A DNA stretch of 64,000 nt, from the NCBI GenBank assembly GCA_000717735.1, contig JOBE01000031.1, positions 24,142 through 88,141 of the forward strand. The letters run 5' to 3'. Under the pieces are notes generated by a model. It had not been told where the DNA came from and searched no databases. It saw only the letters and a program-made list of their open reading frames with translations. The translations under genes and the position numbers were made by a program. Shown here piece by piece: positions 39,272-46,836 of the stretch. The stretch's first letter is position 1. Each line of letters begins with the position of its first letter. The DNA is from Streptomyces griseoluteus. Its GTDB lineage: Bacteria > Actinomycetota > Actinomycetes > Streptomycetales > Streptomycetaceae.

Positions 39272-39472
39272 CTAGCCCCAGCCGGTGTCGCCGTTCGTGA
39301 CGGGGGTTGTCGGGGTGGCCGTGCTGGGGGTGGGGTCGGCCGGCGGGGTGCCCCATCCGGTGTCCGCCACGGTGGTGTCGTCGGTCGTGGTGGCGGCGGC
39401 GGTTCCCACGAGGCCTGCCAGGGCGAGGGCGGTGGCGGCGGCGAGCGCGCGGAGGATCAGCTTGGGTCGCAT
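39272..39472 (-). CDS. Small secreted peptide with twin DTGWG motifs
   Basis: 66 residues from ATG 39472, with GAAGGA six bases upstream. Residues 1-27 form a clean signal peptide (basic MRPKLILR, hydrophobic AAATALALAGLVG, AAA cleavage site). The exported remainder, about 39 residues, is threonine/proline-rich and carries DTGWG twice, at residues 37-41 and as the exact C-terminus (62-66). No cysteines, and no lipobox. It is transcribed divergently from a LuxR-type regulator across a control region with inverted repeats. A signalling-peptide role is inferred from size, export, repeated motif and context; the family is not one I can name. Confidence 0.78.
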   Translation of the reverse strand: MRPKLILRALAAATALALAGLVGTAAATTTDDTTVADTGWGTPPADPTPSTATPTTPVTNGDTGWG

Positions 39473-39489
39473 GGGGGTCCTTCCTCGGG

Positions 39490-39509
39490 ATTCGCACAGT
39501 CATGCGAAT
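39490..39509. promoter_or_regulatory. Palindromic operator between peptide and LuxR genes
   Basis: ATTCGCA (39490-39496), a 6-base spacer, then TGCGAAT (39503-39509): perfect 7-base arms, 18 bases before the peptide start codon. A natural target for the divergent LuxR-type protein. Confidence 0.6.
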
Positions 39510-39567
39510 GCGACTAACTGAGAGTACGCTCGCTGATCCGCAGTGCAATGCTCAAGGCATATGTTGT

Positions 39568-39593
39568 TGCGGATACCCGCACTTGCCGGTATC
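39568..39593. promoter_or_regulatory. Overlapping inverted repeats upstream of the LuxR gene
   Basis: Two dyads overlap here: TGCGG-ATAC-CCGCA (39568-39581) and GATACC-N10-GGTATC (39572-39593). They end 24 bases before the LuxR start and could be an autoregulatory site. Confidence 0.5.
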
Positions 39594-39617
39594 TGAAAGG
39601 ATGTGAGGGGAGTCACC

Positions 39618-40574
39618 ATGGAGACGGGCGACGAGATCAACCTTCCGGCCGGGACGGACGAGACGTACAGCTTGGTCATCGAGGAAAGGCCGATCCCGGA
39701 CGGCGCGCCCGGACTGAAGGAACTGCAGAGCCTCGGCCTGGTCGCACCGAACCCCGTGCGGCCCGGAAGGTACGTTGCGCTAGACGCCCAACTCGCCATC
39801 GGACACCTGATGGCCGCCGAACAGACGACGCTCCGTCGCACCGCCCAACGCATGGCCAAAATCGCTGCGCTCGACCGGTTCGCCGCCCAACACGACAAGG
39901 CGCGCTTCTGGGGCGGCCCCGGAAGTGAGCTTCTGCCCACATCCGAGCTGGTGAACGCACGGATCGCCGAGGCAGTGTCCCGCGCCACCACAGAGGTCCT
40001 GACGGCGCAGCCGGGATACCGGAAAAAGGCGATCATCGAAAGTGTCATGCAGAGGGATGTCGGCCTGCTCCGGCGGGGCGTGGCCATGCAGATCCTGTAT
40101 CACGAGAGCACGCGCACGAACCCCAACGTGCGGGACTACACCCGCGAGATGCTCACCTACGGGGCGGAGATCAGGGTCCTGCACAGCCCGTTCTCGCAGA
40201 TCATCATCATCGATTCACGCGAGGCGTTCATCCGCAACATGGCCAGCGGCGACGAGGCAGACATGGCCGGATGGCACGTCCGGGACCTGGCCGCGGTGAC
40301 GTACATGCGGGAGTCATACCTGAACGACTGGAGGCGGGCCGAGGCATGGGAAGGCGAAGTAGGCCCTCTGCCTGACGGTTGGCTCACCGAACGGCAGCAG
40401 CAGATCCTCCGGCTGCTCGCGGAGGGTTTCGAGCAGGTACAGATCGGCAAGCGGCTAGGCGTGAGCGACCGAACGATTTTCAACAACATCGCAGCGATGC
40501 GCGAGCGAGTCGGCGCCAAGACTACGAACCAGCTCGCGGTCTGGTACGGACGGCAGCAGGCTGGCGAGGCCTGA
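39618..40574 (+). CDS. LuxR-type transcriptional regulator with TrmB/PLD-like sensor region
   Basis: 318 residues. ATG 39618 is chosen over the upstream in-frame start because GAGGGGAG lies just before it. The C-terminus (about 255-315) is a LuxR/GerE helix-turn-helix: LTERQQQILRLLAEGFEQ, IGKRLGVSDRTIFNNIAAM, RVGAKTTNQLAVWYG. The middle (about 160-250) resembles the phospholipase-D-like sensor fold of TrmB-type regulators (MQILYHESTRTNPNVRDY, EIRVLHSPFSQIIIIDSREA). There is no receiver domain or autoinducer-binding domain, so it is an atypical LuxR. Divergent from the secreted DTGWG peptide gene. Peptide sensing is inference. Confidence 0.88.
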   Translation: METGDEINLPAGTDETYSLVIEERPIPDGAPGLKELQSLGLVAPNPVRPGRYVALDAQLAIGHLMAAEQTTLRRTAQRMAKIAALDRFAAQHDKARFWGGPGSELLPTSELVNARIAEAVSRATTEVLTAQPGYRKKAIIESVMQRDVGLLRRGVAMQILYHESTRTNPNVRDYTREMLTYGAEIRVLHSPFSQIIIIDSREAFIRNMASGDEADMAGWHVRDLAAVTYMRESYLNDWRRAEAWEGEVGPLPDGWLTERQQQILRLLAEGFEQVQIGKRLGVSDRTIFNNIAAMRERVGAKTTNQLAVWYGRQQAGEA

Positions 40575-40575
40575 G

Positions 40576-40983
40576 CTACTTCTTGGGCTTACGCGACGCG
40601 TAGGCCTCCAGCATGGCCAGAATTCGATCCTGCTCTTCAGGGTCAAACTCATCGAACCGCGCAACGAACGCCCGCGCCTTGCCGCTGACGCTCCACCGAG
40701 ACGTGACCCCATGAAACTGATAGCCGGCGGCGTCTTGGGCCACCACGAGCGGCAGGTCGAGGCCCGCGACGAGCGCCTTCAGCTGGTGCTCGTTCGGCGG
40801 GGTGAGGTTGGGTGCGTTCTTTTCCAGCCGCTCGATGTAGTTCCTGCCGACAGCCGTGCCCGACTCCGGGTCGACACATCGCTCTTCCAATGCGCGAAGG
40901 CTGAGCCCGAGCTCGTGACGACGGTCCCGCACCACTTCAGACAGGGTCCTTAGCGACTGTTCCGGATCGGTCATAGCGATCAT
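40576..40983 (-). CDS. XRE-family regulator, probable element repressor
   Basis: 135 residues from ATG 40983, with AGGAG seven bases upstream. The N-terminal helix-turn-helix (LSEVVRDRRHELGLSLRALE, then VGRNYIERLEKN with an insert between helices) belongs to the XRE/Cro-CI superfamily. The C-terminal half (ARAFVARFDEFDPEEQDRIL) is helical, as in oligomerising repressors. It converges with the LuxR gene (1-base gap between stops) and diverges from a second XRE gene across a 300-base region full of palindromes, like a phage-type switch. Confidence 0.83.
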   Translation of the reverse strand: MIAMTDPEQSLRTLSEVVRDRRHELGLSLRALEERCVDPESGTAVGRNYIERLEKNAPNLTPPNEHQLKALVAGLDLPLVVAQDAAGYQFHGVTSRWSVSGKARAFVARFDEFDPEEQDRILAMLEAYASRKPKK

Positions 40984-41024
40984 CCTGCCACTCCTGGTGG
41001 GGGTCTGGGTCGGCGGGTGTCCAT

Positions 41025-41075
41025 GAGACCGGCGGGGCACCTGGTGCGTTTGTCCAGGTCTGCCCCGCCGGTCTC
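41025..41075. promoter_or_regulatory. Long hairpin in the leader of the XRE repressor gene
   Basis: GAGACCGGCGGGGCA (41025-41039) and its exact complement TGCCCCGCCGGTCTC (41061-41075) flank a 21-base loop, which itself contains CCTGG/CCAGG. In RNA this makes a stem of 15-20 pairs ending about 40 bases before the repressor start codon. No T run follows on either strand. Attenuator, terminator or processing site are all possible. Confidence 0.7.
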
Positions 41076-41084
41076 TTCACTTGC

Positions 41085-41099
41085 TGGACAGAGTGTCCA
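41085..41099. promoter_or_regulatory. Operator 1 (TGGACA-N3-TGTCCA)
   Basis: Perfect 6-base arms TGGACA and TGTCCA around GAG. It shares the pattern TGGACAnnnnGTCCA with the site at 41191. Further single TGTCCA half-sites occur near 41017, 41051 and 41268. Confidence 0.68.
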
Positions 41100-41190
41100 C
41101 GGAACGCCCCCCTCACGCCAGTGGAGAGTGCCGTTTCTGGACGCCACGAGCGCTCGATGCCCCCCACGGAAGACACGTTGACTTCCAGGA

Positions 41191-41205
41191 TGGACAAGAC
41201 GTCCA
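41191..41205. promoter_or_regulatory. Operator 2 (TGGACA-N4-GTCCA)
   Basis: TGGACAAGACGTCCA, the same 15-base layout as operator 1, 106 bases away, close to ten helical turns. A likely second binding site for one of the two XRE proteins. Confidence 0.65.
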
Positions 41206-41224
41206 AGGCGTGCCATGCTCGTCA

Positions 41225-41242
41225 TGTCTTCTACAGAAGACA
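41225..41242. promoter_or_regulatory. Second palindrome class (TGTCTTC-N4-GAAGACA)
   Basis: Perfect 7-base arms around TACA, 46 bases before the start of the second XRE gene. A lone GAAGACA half-site lies near 41169. It differs from operators 1 and 2, so a different regulator may bind it. Confidence 0.6.
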
Positions 41243-41287
41243 CCGTGCCCCGCACGGAAGTCATGCCATGTCCAACGAGGTGAACCC

Positions 41288-41581
41288 GTGCGCCCTCCAC
41301 TGCCGATGCACCGGCTGGTCAGCCCAGAGCTTCTGCGCATGCTCATGCAGCGCACCGGCACCGGGGCCCGGCTGAGCATCAGGGAGCTGGCAGCCGCCGC
41401 CGGGATCCCCCACCAGACGATCGGCAACCTCCTCACCGGAGACCAGGAGTCGGTGGCCGGCGAAACGGCGTACGCCATCGCCGGAGCGATCGGCGTAGAC
41501 ACGCTGGTCCTGTGGATCCCCATCGAGCGGGCCGCCACCCTGCAACTTGCCCCGCAGATCAACGAGGCGGGTGTCGCATGA
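41288..41581 (+). CDS. XRE-family DNA-binding protein
   Basis: 97 residues from GTG 41288 (GAGGTGA four bases upstream). The helix-turn-helix is clear: LSIRELAAAAGIPHQTIGNL then LTGDQESVAGETAYAIAGAI. The C-terminal 20 residues hold a short strand-rich tail. First gene of the long rightward operon and divergent from the 135-residue XRE protein; in a phage-like switch it would be the Cro-like partner (inference). Confidence 0.82.
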   Translation: MRPPLPMHRLVSPELLRMLMQRTGTGARLSIRELAAAAGIPHQTIGNLLTGDQESVAGETAYAIAGAIGVDTLVLWIPIERAATLQLAPQINEAGVA

Positions 41582-41772
41582 GCCGCGCCGAACAGATTCG
41601 CGAGCAGTACCGACGTCTCCTCGGCGACGACGTCATCGCGCATATCCGTGCCGAGGTCGCCGCCGCTCCGCCTCCGTCGCCCGAGCTGGTCGCCCAACTC
41701 CGCCGGGTCTTCACCCGGCCCGCCGGCGACCTGCCTCAGACCGAGCCGACGCGCACCGCTCACGCGGCCTGA
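41578..41772 (+). CDS. Small hypothetical protein
   Basis: 64 residues, starting in the ATGA overlap with the XRE gene. Helical N-terminus (SRAEQIREQYRRLLGDDVIA), then a proline-rich stretch and LVAQLRRVFTRPAGDL. No family recognised. The overlap is the evidence for translation. Confidence 0.62.
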   Translation: MSRAEQIREQYRRLLGDDVIAHIRAEVAAAPPPSPELVAQLRRVFTRPAGDLPQTEPTRTAHAA

Positions 41773-41857
41773 CCAAGAAAAAACGGGGCCGCCCGGACCG
41801 GGCCTGGTCCGTACGCAACCCCTTGGCATCCACGCACCACAAGAAGGAGTGGACACC

Positions 41858-42211
41858 TTGAGTATCAACCTTACCCGCACGGCACCGGTCGCCCCGGTAG
41901 CCCCCGTGCCCGCCCCGAACCCCCGCGACGCCATGATGCGCGCGTTCGCCGTCGCCGAGACCGTAGTGGCGCAGCTCCCCGACCAGCCGACCACGGTGAC
42001 GCTGGACGACGACTACGTCGGTGGCTACGGGGTCCAGCTGTACTTCCACCACCGGCCGGACCGGGTGGCGCAGTTCGCGCAGCACTTCAACACTGCGCTG
42101 TCGGCGGACCCGCACGGCGAGTCGTCGCTCTACACGTCGGCGGACGTCGTCGTCGACGGCATCAAGGTCCGTGCCTGGGCGCTGACGACCGCCGTGGCGG
42201 TGGCGGCGTGA
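41858..42211 (+). CDS. Hypothetical protein
   Basis: 117 residues from TTG 41858, with AAGGAG eight bases upstream, which rules out longer in-frame starts. After a proline/alanine-rich lead, the domain reads ETVVAQLPDQPTTVTLDDDY, VQLYFHHRPDRVAQFAQHF, VVVDGIKVRAWALTTAV: alternating strands and helices of a small soluble fold. Not recognised. The 85 bases before it contain a short GCCCGG-A-CCGGGC dyad. Confidence 0.68.
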   Translation: MSINLTRTAPVAPVAPVPAPNPRDAMMRAFAVAETVVAQLPDQPTTVTLDDDYVGGYGVQLYFHHRPDRVAQFAQHFNTALSADPHGESSLYTSADVVVDGIKVRAWALTTAVAVAA

Positions 42212-42936
42212 ACGCGCGGCGTGTGGCGGCTGCGGAGGGCGTGATCCCCGCCGCGATGCAGACCCGCCGTACGGCGGCGGGGATCGCGGTGGCTCTGGAG
42301 TCGGCGTGTCTGCTCCAGTCGCCGGAGTCGGTGGCGGAGAGCCGGGCCCAGGCCATCGCGGAGCGGGACGCCCAGATCATCGCGTGGCTGACGAAGAAGG
42401 CCGGGGAGTACGGCCAGTCGAACCGGGAGAACCGGGCGGCGTCGGACGCGGTGGCGCGGATGGAGGACAAGCTGTCTCGCGGTGCTGTCCGCGACGACGA
42501 GACCGGACTGTCGGAGCTGGCCAGCCTGCGGTTTGAGGTCGGCCGTCTGCGGTCCGAGGCCCGGCAGTTGCAGAACGACATCACCGGTGCGTGCCTGGCG
42601 CGGTACGAGGAGGAGCAGGAGAACGCTGCGCTGCGGGCCCGGCTGGCCGAGCTGGAGATCCGCCTCGGGCGCGAGGCCGAACAGCGGCACCTCGTCGACC
42701 CGCTCGACCACGCCCTTGAGGCCCTCGCCCCCCGCAGCACGCCGCTGCCCGGCCGTGGCGAGACCTGCGAGTGCGGCCACTCCGGAGCCGACCACCACCA
42801 CGCCGGAACCGCCTGCTGGGCCCACCTGCCGAGGACCCGCGAGGCCGACCGCGCCTTCGACGCCATCCGGCTGTGCGACTGCCGGAAGTTCGCCCGTCCC
42901 GTGACCACGATCGAGACCTCCGGGAGCGCCCTGTGA
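42208..42936 (+). CDS. Coiled-coil protein with C-terminal zinc-binding-like cluster
   Basis: 242 residues, GTG start overlapping the previous stop. Residues about 45-160 are long charged helices (RAQAIAERDAQIIAWLTKKA, RFEVGRLRSEARQLQNDIT, ENAALRARLAELEIRLGREA). The tail has CECGHSGADHHHAGTACWAH and CDCRKF, a cysteine/histidine set that could hold zinc. Family unknown. Confidence 0.68.
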   Translation: MNARRVAAAEGVIPAAMQTRRTAAGIAVALESACLLQSPESVAESRAQAIAERDAQIIAWLTKKAGEYGQSNRENRAASDAVARMEDKLSRGAVRDDETGLSELASLRFEVGRLRSEARQLQNDITGACLARYEEEQENAALRARLAELEIRLGREAEQRHLVDPLDHALEALAPRSTPLPGRGETCECGHSGADHHHAGTACWAHLPRTREADRAFDAIRLCDCRKFARPVTTIETSGSAL

Positions 42937-43331
42937 GCACCGAGTCCACGAACCCCGACCTGTCGTTCTCCTCCCGCGTCGACTGGCTCGCCGGATACCT
43001 CCGCGCCGACCGCATCCGCCTCGACACCCTCGTCCAGCTCGTCGCCTCCTGGTCCGACCCGGACGCCCGCGACGACATCATCACCGCGCTCGACGAGCTG
43101 GCCGAGGTCGTCTCCCGGCCGCGCGCCGCCGAGGGCGCCCTGGACGCCGCCGCGGAGGCCGTCGAGGACGCCGCCGGCATGGACACGGCGCAGGTCCCGA
43201 TCGACAAGACGCACGCGCTCCGGCTCCACGCCGAACTGTCCACCGTGGTGCAGCACCTGACGCGGTTCGGTCCGAACCGCCGGTCGGTGTCGATGCCGCG
43301 CCAGCGTGGCGAGATGGGCGGTGCCGCGTGA
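42933..43331 (+). CDS. Hypothetical helical protein
   Basis: 132 residues from GTG 42933, overlapping by GTGA. Mostly helical and acidic (SRVDWLAGYLRADRIRLDTL, DIITALDELAEVVSRPRAAE). No motif recognised. Supported by operon overlap at both ends. Confidence 0.65.
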   Translation: MSTESTNPDLSFSSRVDWLAGYLRADRIRLDTLVQLVASWSDPDARDDIITALDELAEVVSRPRAAEGALDAAAEAVEDAAGMDTAQVPIDKTHALRLHAELSTVVQHLTRFGPNRRSVSMPRQRGEMGGAA

Positions 43332-43621
43332 GCGCCCGCACCGAGGTCCTCGACGCGCTCCACCGCGCTGGCTACACCCCCGATGAGGCCACGCAGCTCC
43401 TCGCCCGCGCCGACAAGGAGCCCCGCGACGTCGAGCCCGACCCCGACTTCCGGGAGACGTTGGCCGGCGGTCACGCCCTGATCGTCGAGTACGGCGACTG
43501 CGAGTTGATCGGCTCCTGCCAGTGCGGCGCGAAGTTCGGCCGGACCACCCCGGACGCCTCCCTCGACACGTTCGTCCCGGGCTGGGAGCGGCACTGCATG
43601 ACGGAGGTGCCCCGTGGATGA
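43328..43621 (+). CDS. Hypothetical protein with UBA-like start
   Basis: 97 residues, starting at GTG in the GTGA overlap. Opens TEVLDALHRAGYTPDEATQL, a helical pattern like small UBA-type bundles; the C-terminal half contains GSCQCGAKFG and WERHCM, possible metal ligands. No firm family. Confidence 0.62.
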   Translation: MSARTEVLDALHRAGYTPDEATQLLARADKEPRDVEPDPDFRETLAGGHALIVEYGDCELIGSCQCGAKFGRTTPDASLDTFVPGWERHCMTEVPRG

Positions 43622-43859
43622 CCCGATCGCACGCCGGGACTGGCTCCTCGCTGAGATCCGCCGCCGGGGCGGGGTGTGGACCGTCCGCCGCGTGGAGGGC
43701 GTGATGCACGCCAGCCCGTGGCCGACGAGCAAGCGGAACACCGCGCGGAAGGACCTGCGGGCGCTCGCCGCCCGCGGGGCCCTGACCGCCCGGGACGAGC
43801 CGGACACCAACCGCCGCTCGTACACGCCGAAGATCCTGAACCTGAGGAGCGCCGCATGA
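43614..43859 (+). CDS. Small winged-helix-like protein
   Basis: 81 residues from GTG 43614 (GGAGG six bases upstream), overlapping the previous gene by 8 bases. RRDWLLAEIRRRGGVWTVRR, then RKDLRALAARGALTARDEP and a strand pair NRRSYTPKI suggest a winged helix that binds DNA. The call rests on the secondary-structure pattern only. Confidence 0.62.
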   Translation: MDDPIARRDWLLAEIRRRGGVWTVRRVEGVMHASPWPTSKRNTARKDLRALAARGALTARDEPDTNRRSYTPKILNLRSAA

Positions 43860-44116
43860 CCGGGCCGGAGCACTACCGCGAGGCCGAACGCCACCTCAGC
43901 GCCGCGTCCTTCACCGACCGGCCCGGCGGACGGCCCGCGCACCCCGACGCCAGCCATCACATCGCGATGGCCCAGGCGCACGCCACGCTCGCGCTCGCTG
44001 CCGCCACCGCCCTCTCCGACCCGACCCGGTCCGCCCCGCGCGCCACCGTCCCCGAGTGGAACGCCTGGCAGCGCACCGCCGGAGTCCCGCCCCTGCTGGA
44101 GAACGAGAACCGATGA
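43856..44116 (+). CDS. Small hypothetical protein
   Basis: 86 residues, ATGA overlap. Contains EHYREAERHLSAA and HHIAMAQAHATLALAAATAL, a helical pair seen in short actinophage and actinomycete proteins that often precede recombination genes. No function known. Confidence 0.65.
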   Translation: MTGPEHYREAERHLSAASFTDRPGGRPAHPDASHHIAMAQAHATLALAAATALSDPTRSAPRATVPEWNAWQRTAGVPPLLENENR

Positions 44117-45159
44117 CCACCACCGCGCAGGCTGCGGCCGCTCAGGCCCCGGCCGCCGGCCGCCGGGTCACCCCCACCGGCCGCCTCATCCTCCCCGCCG
44201 ACGCCGACCGCGCCGACTGGCTCCACGCCCGCACCTTCGGCATCGGCTCCAGCGACGTCCCCGCCATCCTCGGCGTCGCTGACAAGCGCACCCCCACCCA
44301 CGTCTACCTCGACAAGACCAGCGACGTCCCCGACGACGCCGGGGAGGCCGCGTTCTGGGGCACCGTCCACGAGGAGCCCGTCGCCCGCGTCTGGGCCATG
44401 CGCAACCGATCGGTCATCCGCCGCGTCGGGCTCGTTGCCCACGCCGACCACCCCCACCGCATGACCACCCTCGACCGCCGGGTCACTGAGTGCCCGCTGG
44501 CCGAGGACGAGCGCATCCCGTGCGCCCTGGAGGTCAAGACCCGCTCCGCGTTCAAGTCCGCGCAGTGGCACGCCGGGCCGCCGGACGACGTCCTCGCGCA
44601 GATGCTCCACCAGATCAGCGTGTGCGGCTACGAGCACATGCACTACGCGGTCCTCATCGGCGGCAACGAGTACCACCAGGGCACCGTCCGCGCCGACCAG
44701 TTCGCCGATGTCACCGCCGACGTCGAGGCCGCCGTCGACCGGTTCTGGTTCGACCACGTCCGCGCCAACGTGCCCCCGCCGCTCACCGGCGACGGCGAGG
44801 CCCTCGTCGACCTCTACCGCCGGACCCACCCGGACCGGTCCGGCACGGTCGACATCGACCGCCAGGGCGACGCTCTCGACGCGCTCCTCGACTACGAGCA
44901 GGCCCGCATCGAGGAGAAGGCCGCCGAGAAGCGGAAGACCGCGGCGAAGGCCCGCATGATCCGGCACCTCGGGAACGCGCAGGCCGCCCTGATCGGTGGC
45001 GAGCGGGCCTACTCCCTGGAGCCGACCAGCGGCCGCCCCGCGATCGATCTGGAGCAGCTCGCCGAGCGCTGGCCGGACGCCTACGCCGCCTGTGTGACGG
45101 CGAAGCCGGGCGAGCGCCTCGACATCTCGAAGACCTACCGACACAAGGAGGGCTCCTGA
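44113..45159 (+). CDS. YqaJ-family viral recombinase (5'-3' exonuclease)
   Basis: 348 residues from ATG 44113 (ATGA overlap). The lambda-exonuclease-like PD-(D/E)xK core is complete: GIGSSDVPAILG, EAAFWGTVHEEPVARVW and the catalytic ALEVKTRS (E-x-K, about residue 139), followed by DVLAQMLHQISVCGYEHMHY with the usual glutamine. A helical tail follows (ARIEEKAAEKRKTAAKARMI). Such enzymes resect double-stranded ends to feed a partner annealing protein, here the ERF gene that starts at its stop codon. Confidence 0.9.
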   Translation: MTTTAQAAAAQAPAAGRRVTPTGRLILPADADRADWLHARTFGIGSSDVPAILGVADKRTPTHVYLDKTSDVPDDAGEAAFWGTVHEEPVARVWAMRNRSVIRRVGLVAHADHPHRMTTLDRRVTECPLAEDERIPCALEVKTRSAFKSAQWHAGPPDDVLAQMLHQISVCGYEHMHYAVLIGGNEYHQGTVRADQFADVTADVEAAVDRFWFDHVRANVPPPLTGDGEALVDLYRRTHPDRSGTVDIDRQGDALDALLDYEQARIEEKAAEKRKTAAKARMIRHLGNAQAALIGGERAYSLEPTSGRPAIDLEQLAERWPDAYAACVTAKPGERLDISKTYRHKEGS

Positions 45160-45938
45160 TGGGGCTCCGTGAGAACGCGGCTGCGGCCGCCGGCCGCACC
45201 CTGAGCACGGACGAACTCCTCGACGAGCTGGAAGCGGAGCGGTCCGGCCCGGCACGCGACCCGATGGCCGACTACGAGCCCGGCGAGGGCGACCCGGAAA
45301 TGGTGCCGGTCCACCTCGCGTGGCTGCGGGTCCGCAAGGAGATCCGCGCCATCGCCAAGGGCGAGCAGTACAACGCCGCCGGGACCCGCTACAACTTCCG
45401 CGGCGTCGACACCGTCGTCAACACCTTCGGGCCCGTCACGCTGAAGCACGGCATCAGCATCTTTCCCGTCGACGTGGACGCGACGTACCGCGACACCACG
45501 ACGTCCAAGGGCAACAAAATGCGCGAGTGCACCGTCACGGTCTCGTGGATGGTGATGGGCCCGAAGGGCGACACTCTGCCCGCGCTGCTGAAGTCGCAGG
45601 GCGAGGCGCTCGACTCGGCCGACAAGGGCACCGCGAAGGCTCAGTCAGTGGCGCTGCGGGTCCTTCTCCTGTCGGCCGGCCTCACGCCGACGCACGACAA
45701 GGACCCGGACGCCTCGCATGTTGAGCGCGGCAACGACGCCCCGACCCGGTCGGCGGAGTCGTACCGCGACGAGATCCTCGACCTGAAGACCTCGCAGGGC
45801 CGACTGCAGCAGATCGGCTACGAGCTGGGCAACCTGCGGATGCTGAACCGGCAGGTGCAGAACGAGACCGGCGAGATGGAGACCCTCGACAGCCTCGGTC
45901 GGCGGATCTACAGCGAGCGCGCGGGCGGTGGCCAGTGA
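45159..45938 (+). CDS. ERF-family single-strand annealing protein
   Basis: 259 residues; the ATG shares its A with the previous stop (TGATG). The ERF core covers residues about 45-180: LRVRKEIRAIAKGEQYNAAG, YNFRGVDTVVNTFGPV, CTVTVSWMVMGPKGD, and KGTAKAQSVALRVLLL. ERF proteins bind single-stranded DNA and promote annealing in phage-type recombination. Adjacent exonuclease and annealing genes form a Red-like two-component system, probably for circularisation, repair or capture of sequences by the element. Confidence 0.88.
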   Translation: MGLRENAAAAAGRTLSTDELLDELEAERSGPARDPMADYEPGEGDPEMVPVHLAWLRVRKEIRAIAKGEQYNAAGTRYNFRGVDTVVNTFGPVTLKHGISIFPVDVDATYRDTTTSKGNKMRECTVTVSWMVMGPKGDTLPALLKSQGEALDSADKGTAKAQSVALRVLLLSAGLTPTHDKDPDASHVERGNDAPTRSAESYRDEILDLKTSQGRLQQIGYELGNLRMLNRQVQNETGEMETLDSLGRRIYSERAGGGQ

Positions 45939-46636
45939 GCTGGCACCTGGGCCGCATGTGCGGCTTCGACCTGGAAACCACCGGCGTGAGCGTCGAGGCC
46001 GACCGCATCGTCACCGCTGCGGTGGTGCAGTGCGGCGGCGGACAGCCGACCGTGGCCGCGAACTGGCTCGCCGACCCCGGGATCGAGATCCCCGAGGGCG
46101 CCGCGAAGGTCCACGGCGTCACGACGGAGAAGGCCCGCACCAAGGGCAAGCCCGCGCCGGAGGTCGTCGCCGACATCCTCGCCGCACTCGGCCAGGTCAT
46201 CGCCGCCGGCATCCCGCTCGTCGCGATGAACGCGAGGTACGACCTCACCCTCCTCGACCGCGAGGCCGAACGGTACGGCCTCCCGCCGCTCCCCGACGCC
46301 CCCGTGATCGACCCGCTCGTCCTGGACAAGCGAGCCGACCGGTACCGGCGCGGGAAGCGGAACCTGACCGCCCTCTGCGCCCACTACGAGGTCGAGCTCG
46401 GCGCCGCGCACACCTCGGACGCCGACGCGATCGCCGCGTGCCGCGTCGCCTGGCGGATCGGCGCCACCCGCCCCGAACTGGCGGCCATGTCGCTCGCCGA
46501 CCTCCACCAGGCGCAGGTCGGGTGGGCCGCCGAGCAGGCCGCCGGCCTCCAGGCCCACCTCCGCAAGACCGACCCGGCCGCCTACTGCCCGCCCGAGTGG
46601 CCGCTCATCCCCCGCCAGCAGAACGGAGAACGCTGA
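45935..46636 (+). CDS. DnaQ-like 3'-5' exonuclease
   Basis: 233 residues, GTGA overlap. DEDDh-type active site: FDLETTG (first D and E), AKVHGVT, NARYDLTLLDREAERYG (second D) and HTSDADA (H and last D). Resembles the proofreading/exonuclease proteins common in actinophages. It could trim 3' ends during element replication or recombination. Confidence 0.88.
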   Translation: MSWHLGRMCGFDLETTGVSVEADRIVTAAVVQCGGGQPTVAANWLADPGIEIPEGAAKVHGVTTEKARTKGKPAPEVVADILAALGQVIAAGIPLVAMNARYDLTLLDREAERYGLPPLPDAPVIDPLVLDKRADRYRRGKRNLTALCAHYEVELGAAHTSDADAIAACRVAWRIGATRPELAAMSLADLHQAQVGWAAEQAAGLQAHLRKTDPAAYCPPEWPLIPRQQNGER

Positions 46637-46836
46637 TGTTCGCTCTCGCCCGCACCCTCCGCAGCGCGGTCGTCTCCCGCGACCTCGCCGTCAGCCAGCG
46701 CGACGCCGCCCGCGCCGAAGCGGCCACCGAGCGGCGCCGCCGACAGCGCGCCGAGGCCCACGCCGTCGCGCTCGCCGAACGCCTCGACGAGCTCACCCTC
46801 GCCAACCAGTCGTACGACAAGGGGGCCAGCGCGTGA
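46636..46836 (+). CDS. Small coiled-coil protein
   Basis: 66 residues, start shared with the previous stop. Almost entirely charged helix (SQRDAARAEAATERRRRQRA, ALAERLDELTLANQSYDKGA). No family; evidence is overlap with both neighbours. Confidence 0.6.
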   Translation: MFALARTLRSAVVSRDLAVSQRDAARAEAATERRRRQRAEAHAVALAERLDELTLANQSYDKGASA

